Of a stretch of DNA of 62,577 nucleotides, positions 46,217 through 55,300 are shown piece by piece. The DNA is from Pseudomonadota bacterium (GTDB lineage: Bacteria; Pseudomonadota; Alphaproteobacteria; Rhizobiales; Xanthobacteraceae): contig JAEWIX010000058.1 of assembly GCA_023386885.1 (NCBI GenBank), positions 1 through 62,577 on the forward strand, read 5' to 3'. A program made the translations under genes and the position numbers. Numbering within the stretch: the first letter of the stretch is position 1; each line of letters opens with the position of its first letter. The notes under the pieces were generated by a model. It did no database searches and was not told the DNA's origin. It saw nothing but the letters and a program-made list of their open reading frames with translations.

Positions 46217-46475
46217 GGGAGAGTTCCTTCTGGTTCAGGCAAGACGGCTGATCAAAATGCGCGCGGACTCGCGAAGTCGTGAGCATAGCGTAGCGAGTGC
46301 ATGCATCGAAAGTCTATGATCATGCAACGCTGCACTGCAATGTTGACCTCTTCAGCCAGACGGGCATATTTCGCATCCTACTCTCGAGCCCCTCGCGCAT
46401 CCCAGCGCCCGGCGCTCGCTGAACAGATCGAAAACTTAAACAATAAAAATTCAATCAGCTCGAAGAGGAAACACC

Positions 46476-47729
46476 ATGACATCCACCACACCCCGCCGCA
46501 CAGCGTGGTCGCTCGTCTTGCTCGGCGCCACCGCGCTTGGACTGAGTTTGAGCAGCCCAGCCAATGCGGCAGATCCGATCAAGATCGGCGTCATCGCCGA
46601 AGCTCAGGCCATCGCCGGGGCATCGATTCCGCAGGCGGCACAGATGGCGGCCGAGGAGATCAACGCCAAGGGCGGCGTCGACGGCCGTAAGATCGAGATC
46701 GTCGCCTACGACAATCACTCCTCGTCCGCCGACTCGGTTCGCGCCTTCCAGCGCGCCGTCAACGAGGACAAGGTCAACGCGGTCATCACCAGCTATATCA
46801 GCGAAGTCGTTCTGGCGCTCGAGCCGTGGGCTTCGCGCCTGAAAACGCCGATGATCACCCCCGGCGCGGCATCGAACGAGATCACGAAGGCGGTTCACGA
46901 CAACTACGAGAAGAACAAATACACCTTCCACGGCTATCTGACCTCGGCCGCGCTGGCGCTCTCGGTCTGCGACGCCGCGAAGGAATTGCTCGTCGACGGC
47001 AAGAAGATGAAAACCGCCGTGATCATGAGCGAGGATGCCGCCTGGACCAAGCCGCTCGACATCGGCTATCAGGAGTGCCTGCCGAAAATCGGCCTCAAGG
47101 TGCTCGACCATATTCGCTTCTCGCCGGACACCACCGACTTCACGCCGATCTTCAACAAGATCGAGTCGTCCAAGCCGGACGTGATCATCACCGGCATCTC
47201 GCATGTCGGCGTGCAGCCGACGGTGCAGTGGAAGAACCAGCAGGTGCCGATCCCGATGTTCGGTATTTCCTCGCAAGCCACCAACTCGACCTTCGGTAAG
47301 GACACCAACAACGCCGCCGACGGCGTGCTCTATCAGGGCGTGTCGGGACCGGGCGTCGCGGTGACGCCGAAGTCGGTGCCGTTCGCCGAGAATTTCAAGA
47401 AGAAGTTCGGCAACTATCCGTCCTATGCCGGATACACCTCCTATGACGAGGTCTACATGATCGCCGACGCCATCAAGCGCGCCGGCTCCACCGATGCCGA
47501 CAAGATGGTGGCCGCGCTGGAGAAGACCGATTGGGAAGGCACCATCGGCAAGGTCCAGTTCTACGGCAAGCAAGACAAGTTCACGCATGGCATCAAGTAC
47601 GGCAAGGGCCTGATCACCGGTCTGATCCTGCAATGGCAGAACGGCCAGCAGGTTGCAGTCTGGCCCAAGGAAGTTGCCAAGAGCGACTTGAAGTTCCCGA
47701 GCTTTATCAAGTTCTCCTCGGCAAAGTGA
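46476..47729 (+). CDS. HAAT-type ABC transporter substrate-binding protein (second system)
   Basis: A 417-residue periplasmic binding protein with a signal peptide (SLVLLGATALGLSLSSPANA, cut before ADPIKIG). The mature part has IKIGVIAEAQAIAGASIPQA, AAEEINAKGGVDGRKIEIVAYDN and a C-terminal FIKFSSAK. It belongs to the Leu/Ile/Val-binding-like family; the ligand is unknown, but the genes around it suggest an amide, aromatic or organic acid. GAGGAAA lies 5 bases before the ATG. A perfect 12-bp hairpin follows 10 bases after the stop, before the permease genes. Confidence 0.9.
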   Translation: MTSTTPRRTAWSLVLLGATALGLSLSSPANAADPIKIGVIAEAQAIAGASIPQAAQMAAEEINAKGGVDGRKIEIVAYDNHSSSADSVRAFQRAVNEDKVNAVITSYISEVVLALEPWASRLKTPMITPGAASNEITKAVHDNYEKNKYTFHGYLTSAALALSVCDAAKELLVDGKKMKTAVIMSEDAAWTKPLDIGYQECLPKIGLKVLDHIRFSPDTTDFTPIFNKIESSKPDVIITGISHVGVQPTVQWKNQQVPIPMFGISSQATNSTFGKDTNNAADGVLYQGVSGPGVAVTPKSVPFAENFKKKFGNYPSYAGYTSYDEVYMIADAIKRAGSTDADKMVAALEKTDWEGTIGKVQFYGKQDKFTHGIKYGKGLITGLILQWQNGQQVAVWPKEVAKSDLKFPSFIKFSSAK

Positions 47730-47739
47730 TCTTGCCCTC

Positions 47740-47767
47740 GCCTCCCGGACATCGCTGTCCGGGAGGC
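47740..47767 (+). terminator. Intra-operon hairpin (probable attenuator)
   Basis: GCCTCCCGGACA and TGTCCGGGAGGC form a perfect 12-bp stem with a TCGC loop, between the binding-protein and permease genes. There is no T run, so partial termination or mRNA end protection is more likely than full termination. Confidence 0.75.
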
Positions 47768-47826
47768 TCCTTCCCCGTCCTGCAATCCCTCGATTGGCGC
47801 GGCGAAAGCTGCCACGGCTGGTGTAG

Positions 47827-48702
47827 ATGCTTGCCTTACAAATCCTGATCGACGGTTTCGCCATCAGCGCGCTCTATGCGCTGGGTGCGACCGGTTTCAC
47901 CCTCATTTTTGGCGTTTCCGGCGTCCTGAACCTGTCGCACGGCGCAATCATGGTGGCCGCTGCGGTGGCTGCCTGGGCCGCCGCCAGCGTCTTCCATCTG
48001 GACAGTTATTCCGGCGCGCTGGTTGGCGTCGCCATCGCCGCGCTGCTGTCGCTCCTCACCTATTTTACAGTGGTGCAGCCGATCCAGCGCTCCAATAAAA
48101 TTCCAAACGAGGAAAAGGAAATCTTTGTCCTCACCGCGACGCTGCTCTGGGGCATCATGATCCAGGAGGCGATCGCCTACTTCTTCACCAACAATGCGAA
48201 GACCGTGCTGCCGATCATCGAGGGTGTGGTCAGAATCGCCGGCATCCGCACGCCGGCCAACACGCTGTTCACCGCGGCGGTGTGCTGTCTGGTGATCGCG
48301 CTGCTCTGGGTGCTGGTAAATCGCACCCGCACCGGCAAGGTGGTGCTGGCGGCGTCGATGAACCCGCGCGGCGTCACTATTCTCGGCTTCGAGTTGACGA
48401 ACGTCTACATCGTGGTCTGGATCATCTATGGCGTGCTCGCCGGCATCGCCGGCGTACTGCTCGGCATGTTCCTCGGCGTCAGCTCCTACAGCGTGGGACC
48501 GCTGACCGCGAGTGCGTTTTCCATCGTCGTGCTCGGCGGCCTCGGCAGCGTCTCCGGATCGCTGATCGCGGCCTTCGTGGTCGGCTATCTCGAAACCTTC
48601 ACCGCCTACATGATCTCGCCCGCCTACCGCTCGATCCCAGCGCTGCTGCTGCTGGTGATCGTGATGTATATCCGGCCGCAAGGCCTGCTCGGGAGGCGCT
48701 GA
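47827..48702 (+). CDS. HAAT-type ABC transporter permease (LivH-like, second system)
   Basis: A 291-residue inner-membrane permease with about eight hydrophobic helices. ALGATGFTLIFGVSGVLNLSHGAIMV and VVLGGLGSVSGSLIAAFVVGYLE are LivH hallmarks; LAASMNPRGVTILGFELTN is the cytoplasmic loop. The ATG at 47827 has little ribosome binding site, in contrast to the binding-protein gene, in line with lower expression. One base separates its stop from the next start. Confidence 0.92.
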   Translation: MLALQILIDGFAISALYALGATGFTLIFGVSGVLNLSHGAIMVAAAVAAWAAASVFHLDSYSGALVGVAIAALLSLLTYFTVVQPIQRSNKIPNEEKEIFVLTATLLWGIMIQEAIAYFFTNNAKTVLPIIEGVVRIAGIRTPANTLFTAAVCCLVIALLWVLVNRTRTGKVVLAASMNPRGVTILGFELTNVYIVVWIIYGVLAGIAGVLLGMFLGVSSYSVGPLTASAFSIVVLGGLGSVSGSLIAAFVVGYLETFTAYMISPAYRSIPALLLLVIVMYIRPQGLLGRR

Positions 48703-48703
48703 G

Positions 48704-49630
48704 ATGCTCGGATTCTTCAAGACGCCCCTGTTCGGAATTTCGCTGATCCTCGTCATCCTCGCGGCAACGCTGCCGTGGTATGTCTCCGGTTACATCCTCG
48801 GCCTGCTGACCGTCGCCTATTACTTCGGCGTGTTCGCAATGTCGTGGGACCTGCTGTTCGGGTTCGCCGGCGAAGTGAACTTCGGTCCCACTTTTCTGAT
48901 CGGCACCGGGGCTTACACCGCCGGCATCCTCAACAATCACTACGGCCTGCCGATGTATCCGTGCATCGCGCTCGGCGCGCTGGCGGCGGTGATTGCCGGC
49001 TTCGTGCTGGCGCTGCCGGCACTGCGGGTGCGCGGTCCTTACTTCGGCCTCACCACGCTGGTCGCGGTGCTGATGCTGCAAAGCTTCATCGTGGTCTTCG
49101 CAGACCTCACCGGCGGCGAGATCGGCCTCACGATTCCTGATGTGTTGTCGATCAATGCCGGCGTCAATTACTGGATCGCGCTCGGCTTCATGGTGATCAG
49201 CGCCGCGATCCTGTTCGGGCTGTCGCAATCGCCGGTCGGTCTGGTGCTGCAGGCGAGCGGTCAGGACCCGGTGCAGGCCGGCGCGCTCGGCTTCAACATC
49301 GTCAAGCACAAGCTGGCGGCATTCATCGTCAGTGCGTTCTTCTCCGGCCTGTCCGGCGCGCTGCTGGTGTTCTACTTCGGCACCGCCTCGGTCGGCACCG
49401 TGGTCGATATCGCGGTCGGCGTGCAGGTGATCGTCGCCGCCGTGCTCGGCGGACGGCGCACCGTGCTCGGCGCAGCGCTCGGCGCCATCTTCCTGATCGT
49501 CGCCGGCGAGTTCCTGCGGCCGACCGGCGAACTGGCGACGTTCATCGTCTCCGCGGTCGCGCTTGTCGTCATCCTGTTCTTCCCCGGCGGCTTCCTTGGA
49601 TCGGTGCTGTCACGCGAGGCACGTTCATGA
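48704..49630 (+). CDS. HAAT-type ABC transporter permease (LivM-like, second system)
   Basis: A 308-residue permease. AMSWDLLFGFAGEVNFGPTFLIGTGAY is the LivM signature (with NFGP where SLGH is more common), and LQASGQDPVQAGALGFNIVKHKLAAFIVSAFFSG is the coupling loop. It pairs with the LivH-like protein. Its stop overlaps the start of the fused ATPase gene in ATGA. Confidence 0.9.
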   Translation: MLGFFKTPLFGISLILVILAATLPWYVSGYILGLLTVAYYFGVFAMSWDLLFGFAGEVNFGPTFLIGTGAYTAGILNNHYGLPMYPCIALGALAAVIAGFVLALPALRVRGPYFGLTTLVAVLMLQSFIVVFADLTGGEIGLTIPDVLSINAGVNYWIALGFMVISAAILFGLSQSPVGLVLQASGQDPVQAGALGFNIVKHKLAAFIVSAFFSGLSGALLVFYFGTASVGTVVDIAVGVQVIVAAVLGGRRTVLGAALGAIFLIVAGEFLRPTGELATFIVSAVALVVILFFPGGFLGSVLSREARS

Positions 49631-51108
49631 GCAGCACCCAAAGCACCGCCCCCGTCCTCGAGGTCCGGGGACTGACGAAAAAGTTCGGCGGCCTCACCGC
49701 CGTCAAGAACCTCAACTTCGACGTTCACGGCGGCGAAATTTTCGGTCTGATCGGCCCCAACGGCTCGGGCAAGTCGACCGCGATGAAAGCCATCATGGGT
49801 ATCGAGCGGCCGACCGAGGGCACCGTGCGCTTTCAGGGGCACGACGTCGCCGGGATGCCGGCGCACCGCATTGCCCGGCAAGGCTTCGGCATGGTGTTCC
49901 AGCACTCGCGGCCACTGAACCGCCAGACCGTGCTGGAAAACATCATGGTGGCGCTGTTGCCGGACAGCCTGCTGATGCTGTTTCCCGACAAGGCGCTGAC
50001 CGAGCGCGCCAAGTGGATCGCCGAGCGCGTCGGCCTGGGCGAGGTCATGCATCGGCGGCCGCCGACGTTACCCTTCGCCGACCTGCGCCGCCTCGAACTC
50101 GCCAAGGCGATCGCGCGCGATCCCAAGGTGGTGCTGGTGGACGAGCCATTCGCGGGTCTGACGCTGGCGGAGGTCGGGACGTTCTCCGACCTGATCCGCT
50201 CGTTCCGCGACGAAGGCCGCGCGGTGATGCTGGTCGACCACAACGTCAAGAGCGTGGCTGCGTTGGTCGACCGCGTGCTGGCGATGTATCTCGGCGAAGA
50301 GATCGCCACCGGCCGCGCCGACGAGGTGATGCGCAACGAAACCGTGCGCCGCGTCTATCTCGGCGGCGCCATCGAAACCTCGGCGCGCCCCGAATCCAAC
50401 TTCACCGACAAGGTGCCGCTGCTGCAGGTCGAGAACGTCAGCGTTCATTACGGCAAGGCACAAGCGCTCGAGAACGTCTCGATCCATGTGCACCAGGGCG
50501 AGTTCGTTTCCATCGTCGGCCTCAACGGGGCCGGCAAGACGACGCTGTTCAACACCATCTCGGGCTTCCTGCCCTATAGCGGCGAGATCATCCGCGACGG
50601 CGAGAAGCTGCGCGGCACCAGCGCCGCGAAGATCGCCCGCAGCGGTCTCGTGCAGTGCCCGGAAACGCGCGAACTGTTCGGCGAAATGACGGTGCGGGAA
50701 AATCTCGATCTTGGCGGCCAGCATCTCGATCCGGCGGAGCAGGAGAAACAGCTCGAATGGCTGTTCGATCTGTTCCCGATCCTCAAGCAGCGGCAGGGCC
50801 AGATGGCGCAGACGCTGTCCGGCGGCGAACAGCAGATGCTGGCGATCGGCCGCGCGCTGATGATGAAACCGAAGATCCTCATCCTCGACGAGCCGACGCT
50901 GGGCCTCGCCCCGGTGATCCTCGAACTGCTGTCCAAGGCACTCGAGAAACTGCGGCAGACCACGCCGATCACCGTGCTGCTGGGCGAGCAGAACGTCACC
51001 TTCGCCCTGCCCCATGCCGACCGCGTCTACGTGCTCGAACATGCGCGCGTCGTCTGGGAAGGCGATCCCGGCCGCTTTGCCGCCGAGGCCGGTGAGGGGT
51101 ATCTGTAG
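49627..51108 (+). CDS. Fused LivG-LivF-type ABC ATPase (two nucleotide-binding domains in one chain)
   Basis: A 493-residue protein with two complete ABC ATPase domains. Domain 1 (about 9-250): Walker A GPNGSGKST at 43-51, degenerate signature LPFADLRRLELAKAI, Walker B VVLVDEPFAGLT, LivG-like. Domain 2 (about 263-493): Walker A GLNGAGKTT, canonical signature LSGGEQQMLAIGRAL, Walker B ILILDEPTLGLAP, LivF-like. In most HAAT importers these are separate polypeptides, as in the first system of this window. The junction (about residues 250-262) has no stop or internal ribosome binding site. It is the last gene of the transporter operon. Confidence 0.93.
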   Translation: MSSTQSTAPVLEVRGLTKKFGGLTAVKNLNFDVHGGEIFGLIGPNGSGKSTAMKAIMGIERPTEGTVRFQGHDVAGMPAHRIARQGFGMVFQHSRPLNRQTVLENIMVALLPDSLLMLFPDKALTERAKWIAERVGLGEVMHRRPPTLPFADLRRLELAKAIARDPKVVLVDEPFAGLTLAEVGTFSDLIRSFRDEGRAVMLVDHNVKSVAALVDRVLAMYLGEEIATGRADEVMRNETVRRVYLGGAIETSARPESNFTDKVPLLQVENVSVHYGKAQALENVSIHVHQGEFVSIVGLNGAGKTTLFNTISGFLPYSGEIIRDGEKLRGTSAAKIARSGLVQCPETRELFGEMTVRENLDLGGQHLDPAEQEKQLEWLFDLFPILKQRQGQMAQTLSGGEQQMLAIGRALMMKPKILILDEPTLGLAPVILELLSKALEKLRQTTPITVLLGEQNVTFALPHADRVYVLEHARVVWEGDPGRFAAEAGEGYL

Positions 51109-51116
51109 GAAGTTTC

Positions 51117-51236
51117 CGTCACCCTGAGGTGTGCGCCGTTTGGCGCACCTCGAAGGGTAACCGGAGACAACGCCGCCTTCCTTCGAGGCTTCGCCACCGG
51201 ACAAAGATGTCAGGCAGCTTGCACCTCGGGATGACG
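51117..51236. repeat. Palindromic repeat, family C
   Basis: Contains GAGGTGTGCGCC/GGCGCACCTC, a strong local hairpin at 51126-51151, then a CCTTCGAGGC arm whose partner is GCACCTCGGGATGACG at the right end. It lies just after the ABC operon and before the SDR gene and could act as a terminator. Confidence 0.72.
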
Positions 51237-51269
51237 ACGTACTCAGCCATTCTCGACCAGGAGCATTCC

Positions 51270-52046
51270 ATGGACCTTCACCTGCGCGGCAAGCGTGTCC
51301 TCATCACCGGCGCATCAAAAGGCATCGGGGCTGCGGCGGCCGAAGCCTTCGCCGAGGAAGGCTGCCACCTGCATCTTGCTGCCCGAAGCGTGGAATTGCT
51401 GAGCGCGCTGGCCGAGCGGCTTCGCAAAAGCCACCAGATCAACGTCACGACTCACATCGTCGATCTGCGCAAGAGCGATGACATCGCGCGCCTGGTCACG
51501 GAGGCCGGGGACATCGATGTGCTCGTCAACAACGCCGGCGACATTCCCGGTGGATCGATCGACAAGATCGACGAGGCGACCTGGCGTCATGCCTGGGACC
51601 TGAAGGTGTTCGGCTTCATCAACCTCACCCGCCTCGTCTACGCGCGCATGAAGGCGCAGGGCCACGGCGTCATCGTCAACGACATCGGCGCCGCCGGCGA
51701 GAAGTTCGACGCCAACTACATCACCGGCAGCGCCGGCAACGCCGCGCTGATGGCCTTCACCCGCGCGCTCGGCGGCAAGAGCCTCGCCGACAACATCCGC
51801 GTCGTCGGCATCAATCCCGGCCCGGTCGGCACCGACCGTCACGTCACGCTGATGAAGACCCGCGCCCGCGATCAGTTGGGCGACGAAAACCGCTATAGGG
51901 AATTGCAGGCCGGTCTGCCGTTGAAACGTCCGGCGCATCCGCGCGAGATCGCCGACCTGATGGCCTATCTCGCCTCCGACCGCTCCGGCTACACCACCGG
52001 CGTGATCTTCACCGTCGATGGCGGCCTCGCCGCAGGATGGGGTTAG
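51270..52046 (+). CDS. SDR-family protein lacking the catalytic lysine
   Basis: A 258-residue short-chain dehydrogenase fold. The nucleotide loop TGASKGIG (residues 14-21), NNAGDIPGG and the C-terminal FTVDGGLAAGW are normal, but the active-site segment reads NYITGSAGNAALMAFTRAL, giving YxxxS instead of YxxxK. The protein may bind NAD(P)(H) and a substrate with altered chemistry. CCAGGAG lies 5 bases before the ATG at 51270, which decides the start. It lies between the ABC importer and the amidase, read in the same direction. Confidence 0.85.
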   Translation: MDLHLRGKRVLITGASKGIGAAAAEAFAEEGCHLHLAARSVELLSALAERLRKSHQINVTTHIVDLRKSDDIARLVTEAGDIDVLVNNAGDIPGGSIDKIDEATWRHAWDLKVFGFINLTRLVYARMKAQGHGVIVNDIGAAGEKFDANYITGSAGNAALMAFTRALGGKSLADNIRVVGINPGPVGTDRHVTLMKTRARDQLGDENRYRELQAGLPLKRPAHPREIADLMAYLASDRSGYTTGVIFTVDGGLAAGWG

Positions 52047-52207
52047 TGCCGCCGCTCTGACGTCCTGCAGAGTTCGCCGCAATCGCCTCACGAACGATAT
52101 CGGGTGCGAACCAGACTCCGGATCACCATGCGATCCAGTATGCATTTCGCGAGAGCGCGATATATTGGCCGTCGCAACAACGATACGAAAACACAACGGA
52201 GGCCCCC

Positions 52208-53620
52208 GTGGCGGACCAATCCTTGATCCATGAAACTGCAACCGCCGTCGTGGCCAAGCTCAATTCCGGCGAAGTGACGCCGCTCGAACTGCTGGACGTG
52301 CTCGAAACGCGGATCAAGGCGGTGGACGGCAAGGTCAACGCGCTGCCCACATTGTGTTTCGATCGCGCCCGCGAGCACGCCAAAAAACTGATGCAACGCC
52401 CTGCCGCCGAGCGCGGCCTTCTCGCCGGAATGCCGCTGCCGATCAAGGATCTCAGCGAGGTCGCGGGCGTCCGGACCACCCACGGATCGCCGATCTTCAA
52501 GGATAAAATCCCCGCGCAATCCGACGTGCTGGTCGAGCGGCTCGAGCATAATGGCGGCATCGTTTACGCCAAATCCAACACACCGGAATTCGGCGCCGGC
52601 GCCAACACCTTCAACGAGGTCTTCGGACGCACCCTCAATCCGTGGGATACGACACGCTCGGCGGCCGGCTCCTCCGGCGGCGCCGCGGCGGCGCTCGCCA
52701 GCGGGACTGCATGGCTCGCCCACGGCTCCGACATGGGCGGTTCGCTGCGCAACCCCGCGAGCTTCTGCGGCATCGTCGGGATGCGCCCGAGCATCGGCCG
52801 CGTCGCCCATACCCCAACCGCCAAGATCGACGGCACCCTCGGCGTCCAGGGACCGATGGCGCGCAACGTCGAGGATCTCGCGTTGCTGCTCGATGCCATG
52901 AGCGGTGAGCATCCCGCCGATCCCACATCGCTGCCGGTGCTGCCGACCTCATTCCTCGCCGCCGCGCGTTCGGGGCGAAAGCCTGTGCGCGTCGCCTACT
53001 CGCGTGATCTTGGCATCACGCCTGTCGATCCCGAAGTGGCCGCCGTCACCCGCAAGGCGGCGGAACGCTTCGCGGAAGCCGGCGTCATCGTCGAGGAAGC
53101 TCATCCCGACCTGAGCGAGACGCATGAATGCTTCCATGTGCTGCGCGCCTTCGAGTTTGCAATGGGCATGTCGCCGCTGCTGCGCGACAAGCGCGACCTG
53201 CTGAAACCGGAAGTGGTCTGGAATATCGAACAGGGTCTCAAACTGAGCGTCGAGGATATCGCTCGCGCCGAAGCGCAGCGCGTTGCGCTAACTCAGCGGA
53301 CGCTCGCCTTCTTCGAGACTTACGACCTCTTGCTGTGTCCCGCGACCATCGTTGCGCCGTTCCCGGTCGAGCAACGCTACGTCGCCGAGTGCGATGGCAA
53401 GAAATTCGACAACTACGTCGAGTGGCTCGGCATCGCCTACGCGATCACGCTGGCGTGCTGCCCCGCGCTGTCGCTGCCATGCGGCTTCACCGCGAGCGGA
53501 CTGCCGATCGGATTGCAGATGGTGGCCCCCGCGCGCAACGAAGCCGGCCTGCTGGCCGGCGCGCGCGTGCTGGAAGACATTCTCGGCCTGCGTGGTTCGA
53601 CCCCGATCGATCCGCGCTAA
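52208..53620 (+). CDS. Amidase (amidase-signature family)
   Basis: A 470-residue Ser-cisSer-Lys amidohydrolase. K80 (LPIKDLSEV), S155 (AAGSSGGAAAAL) and S179 (GSDMGGSLRNPA) have exactly the 75- and 24-residue spacings of the FAAH triad (142-217-241). It hydrolyses a carboxylic amide to acid and ammonia; the substrate is unknown, and importer, SDR and P450 neighbours point to a xenobiotic or plant-derived amide. It starts with GTG at 52208 after GGAGG. A 10-bp hairpin terminator follows at 53652. Confidence 0.93.
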   Translation: MADQSLIHETATAVVAKLNSGEVTPLELLDVLETRIKAVDGKVNALPTLCFDRAREHAKKLMQRPAAERGLLAGMPLPIKDLSEVAGVRTTHGSPIFKDKIPAQSDVLVERLEHNGGIVYAKSNTPEFGAGANTFNEVFGRTLNPWDTTRSAAGSSGGAAAALASGTAWLAHGSDMGGSLRNPASFCGIVGMRPSIGRVAHTPTAKIDGTLGVQGPMARNVEDLALLLDAMSGEHPADPTSLPVLPTSFLAAARSGRKPVRVAYSRDLGITPVDPEVAAVTRKAAERFAEAGVIVEEAHPDLSETHECFHVLRAFEFAMGMSPLLRDKRDLLKPEVVWNIEQGLKLSVEDIARAEAQRVALTQRTLAFFETYDLLLCPATIVAPFPVEQRYVAECDGKKFDNYVEWLGIAYAITLACCPALSLPCGFTASGLPIGLQMVAPARNEAGLLAGARVLEDILGLRGSTPIDPR

Positions 53621-53651
53621 GGACCGTCATCGGTCCATAACGAAGCCTCCC

Positions 53652-53685
53652 GCGCCGCCTGCTGCATTGAAACAGGCGGCGCTTT
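53652..53685 (+). terminator. Rho-independent terminator after the amidase gene
   Basis: GCGCCGCCTG and CAGGCGGCGC form a perfect 10-bp stem around CTGCATTGAAA, followed by TTTCG, 32 bases after the amidase stop. It separates amidase from the ferredoxin-P450 genes. Confidence 0.75.
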
Positions 53686-53783
53686 CGAATGCCGCTGGCA
53701 TCCTTGGAATCGACGGGCTAGAGTTTTGTAACGATTCAAAACAGCCGTCAGCAGATGCGGCGACTAAAGGGAGCACACGTTGC

Positions 53784-53993
53784 ATGGCCGGCAAGCTCAA
53801 AATTCACGTCGATCCGGACAAATGCCAGGGCCATAGCCGCTGCAAATCGCTGGCGCCGGAACTATTCGAACTCGACGAATACGGCAACGCTCATGAAATC
53901 GGCGACGGCACCGTCCCCGACGGCCTCGAAGACAAGGCCTGGCTTGCCAAATCCAATTGTCCTGAATTGGCCATCGACATCACCGAGGATTGA
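53784..53993 (+). CDS. [3Fe-4S] ferredoxin (P450-associated type)
   Basis: A 69-residue ferredoxin. The cluster ligands are C14, C20 and C59 (DKCQGHSRC ... SNCPELAI); the fourth position is H17, the pattern of single [3Fe-4S] ferredoxins that serve bacterial cytochromes P450. It would pass electrons to the P450 encoded 77 bases downstream. GGGAG lies 9 bases before the ATG at 53784, which sets the start against a longer frame. No ferredoxin reductase gene lies in the window. Confidence 0.92.
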   Translation: MAGKLKIHVDPDKCQGHSRCKSLAPELFELDEYGNAHEIGDGTVPDGLEDKAWLAKSNCPELAIDITED

Positions 53994-54070
53994 AGCCGAC
54001 CATCGCACCCCGGATCGCCACGACGCTATATCCGTTTCACACGAGAACTGATTGAGCCAGGACGATATCC

Positions 54071-55270
54071 ATGAACAAGCCCGTTCCCGTCACCGACTGG
54101 ATCTCCGACTTCGATCACACCGACCCGCGCTGGACCGAAAACCCCTACCCGATCTGGGACGTGCTGCGCGCCGCAAGCCCGGTGGTGCACACCGACCGCT
54201 TTCTCGGCGTCTATATGCCGACAACCTATGACGCGGTGAAAGCGATCGCCTACGACACCGAGCACTTCTCCTCGCGTCGCATCATCGTCCGCAATTCGCG
54301 GCCGCCGATCACGCAGACCGCGCCACCGATCACCTCCGATCCACCCGAGCACAAGCCGGCCAAGCAATTGCTGCTGCCGCCGTTCACGCCCGATGCGATG
54401 AAGAAGCTCGAGCCCCGCGTGCGCGCGATCTGCAACGAGTTGATCGACCAGTTCATCGACGAGCCGAGCGTCGATGCCGCCGCGCGCTACACCAAGCATA
54501 TCCCGGTGCGTGCCATCGCCCATATGTTGGGAATACCTGAGCAGGACGGTGACCTGTTCATCAAGTGGATTCATGAAATCCTCGAACTCGGCATCACCGA
54601 CGAAGAGACTCTGATGCGTGCCATCGAGGAGATGTCGCACTACTTCATGGGCCATATTCAGGCCCGCAAATCGAAGCCGACCGACGACCTGATCTCGACG
54701 TTGATGAAGGCGTGCGGGCCCGACGGCCAACCGCTGTCGGACATGCATGTGCTGGGCTCGCTGCGGCTATTGCTGATCGCTGGCATCGATACCACCTGGA
54801 GCGGGATCGGCGCATCGCTCTGGCATCTCGCCAAGACCCCGGCGGATCGCGATCGGCTGATCGCCGAACCGGAATTGATGCCGACCGCCATCGAGGAATT
54901 CCTGCGCGCCTATTCGCCGGTCACCATGGCGCGCGAGGTAATCAAGGAAACCACCATCAGCGGCTGCCCGATCAAGCCGGAAAACATGGTGCTGCTGTCC
55001 TTCCCCGCGGCGAACCGCGATCCGGCGATGTTCCACGACGCCGACAAGGTGCTGATCGACCGCAAGGAAAATCGCCACGCCGCCTTCGGCCTCGGCATTC
55101 ACCGCTGCGTCGGCTCCAATCTGGCGCGCATGGAAATGACGGTCGCCATCGAGGAATGGCTGAAGCGCATTCCGGATTTCCGGCTCGATCCCGCCGGTCA
55201 GGTAACCTGGTCGGAAGGAACCGTTCGCGGGCCACGGCAGTTGCCGTTGTTGCTGGGAGCAGCGCCTTAG
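54071..55270 (+). CDS. Cytochrome P450
   Basis: A 399-residue soluble bacterial P450. The I-helix oxygen-activation motif AGIDTT is at 237-242, the K-helix ExxR at E276-R279, and the heme-thiolate loop FGLGIHRCVGSN has C346 as ligand. SDPPEHKPAKQLLLPPF is the usual N-terminal conserved stretch. It hydroxylates or demethylates an unknown substrate with electrons from the preceding ferredoxin. The ATG follows the ferredoxin stop by 77 bases, and the MFS permease gene starts 30 bases after the P450 stop, so the three may form an operon. Confidence 0.95.
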   Translation: MNKPVPVTDWISDFDHTDPRWTENPYPIWDVLRAASPVVHTDRFLGVYMPTTYDAVKAIAYDTEHFSSRRIIVRNSRPPITQTAPPITSDPPEHKPAKQLLLPPFTPDAMKKLEPRVRAICNELIDQFIDEPSVDAAARYTKHIPVRAIAHMLGIPEQDGDLFIKWIHEILELGITDEETLMRAIEEMSHYFMGHIQARKSKPTDDLISTLMKACGPDGQPLSDMHVLGSLRLLLIAGIDTTWSGIGASLWHLAKTPADRDRLIAEPELMPTAIEEFLRAYSPVTMAREVIKETTISGCPIKPENMVLLSFPAANRDPAMFHDADKVLIDRKENRHAAFGLGIHRCVGSNLARMEMTVAIEEWLKRIPDFRLDPAGQVTWSEGTVRGPRQLPLLLGAAP

Positions 55271-55300
55271 ACCAGCCGCTGCCCAAACGAGGACCCCGAT

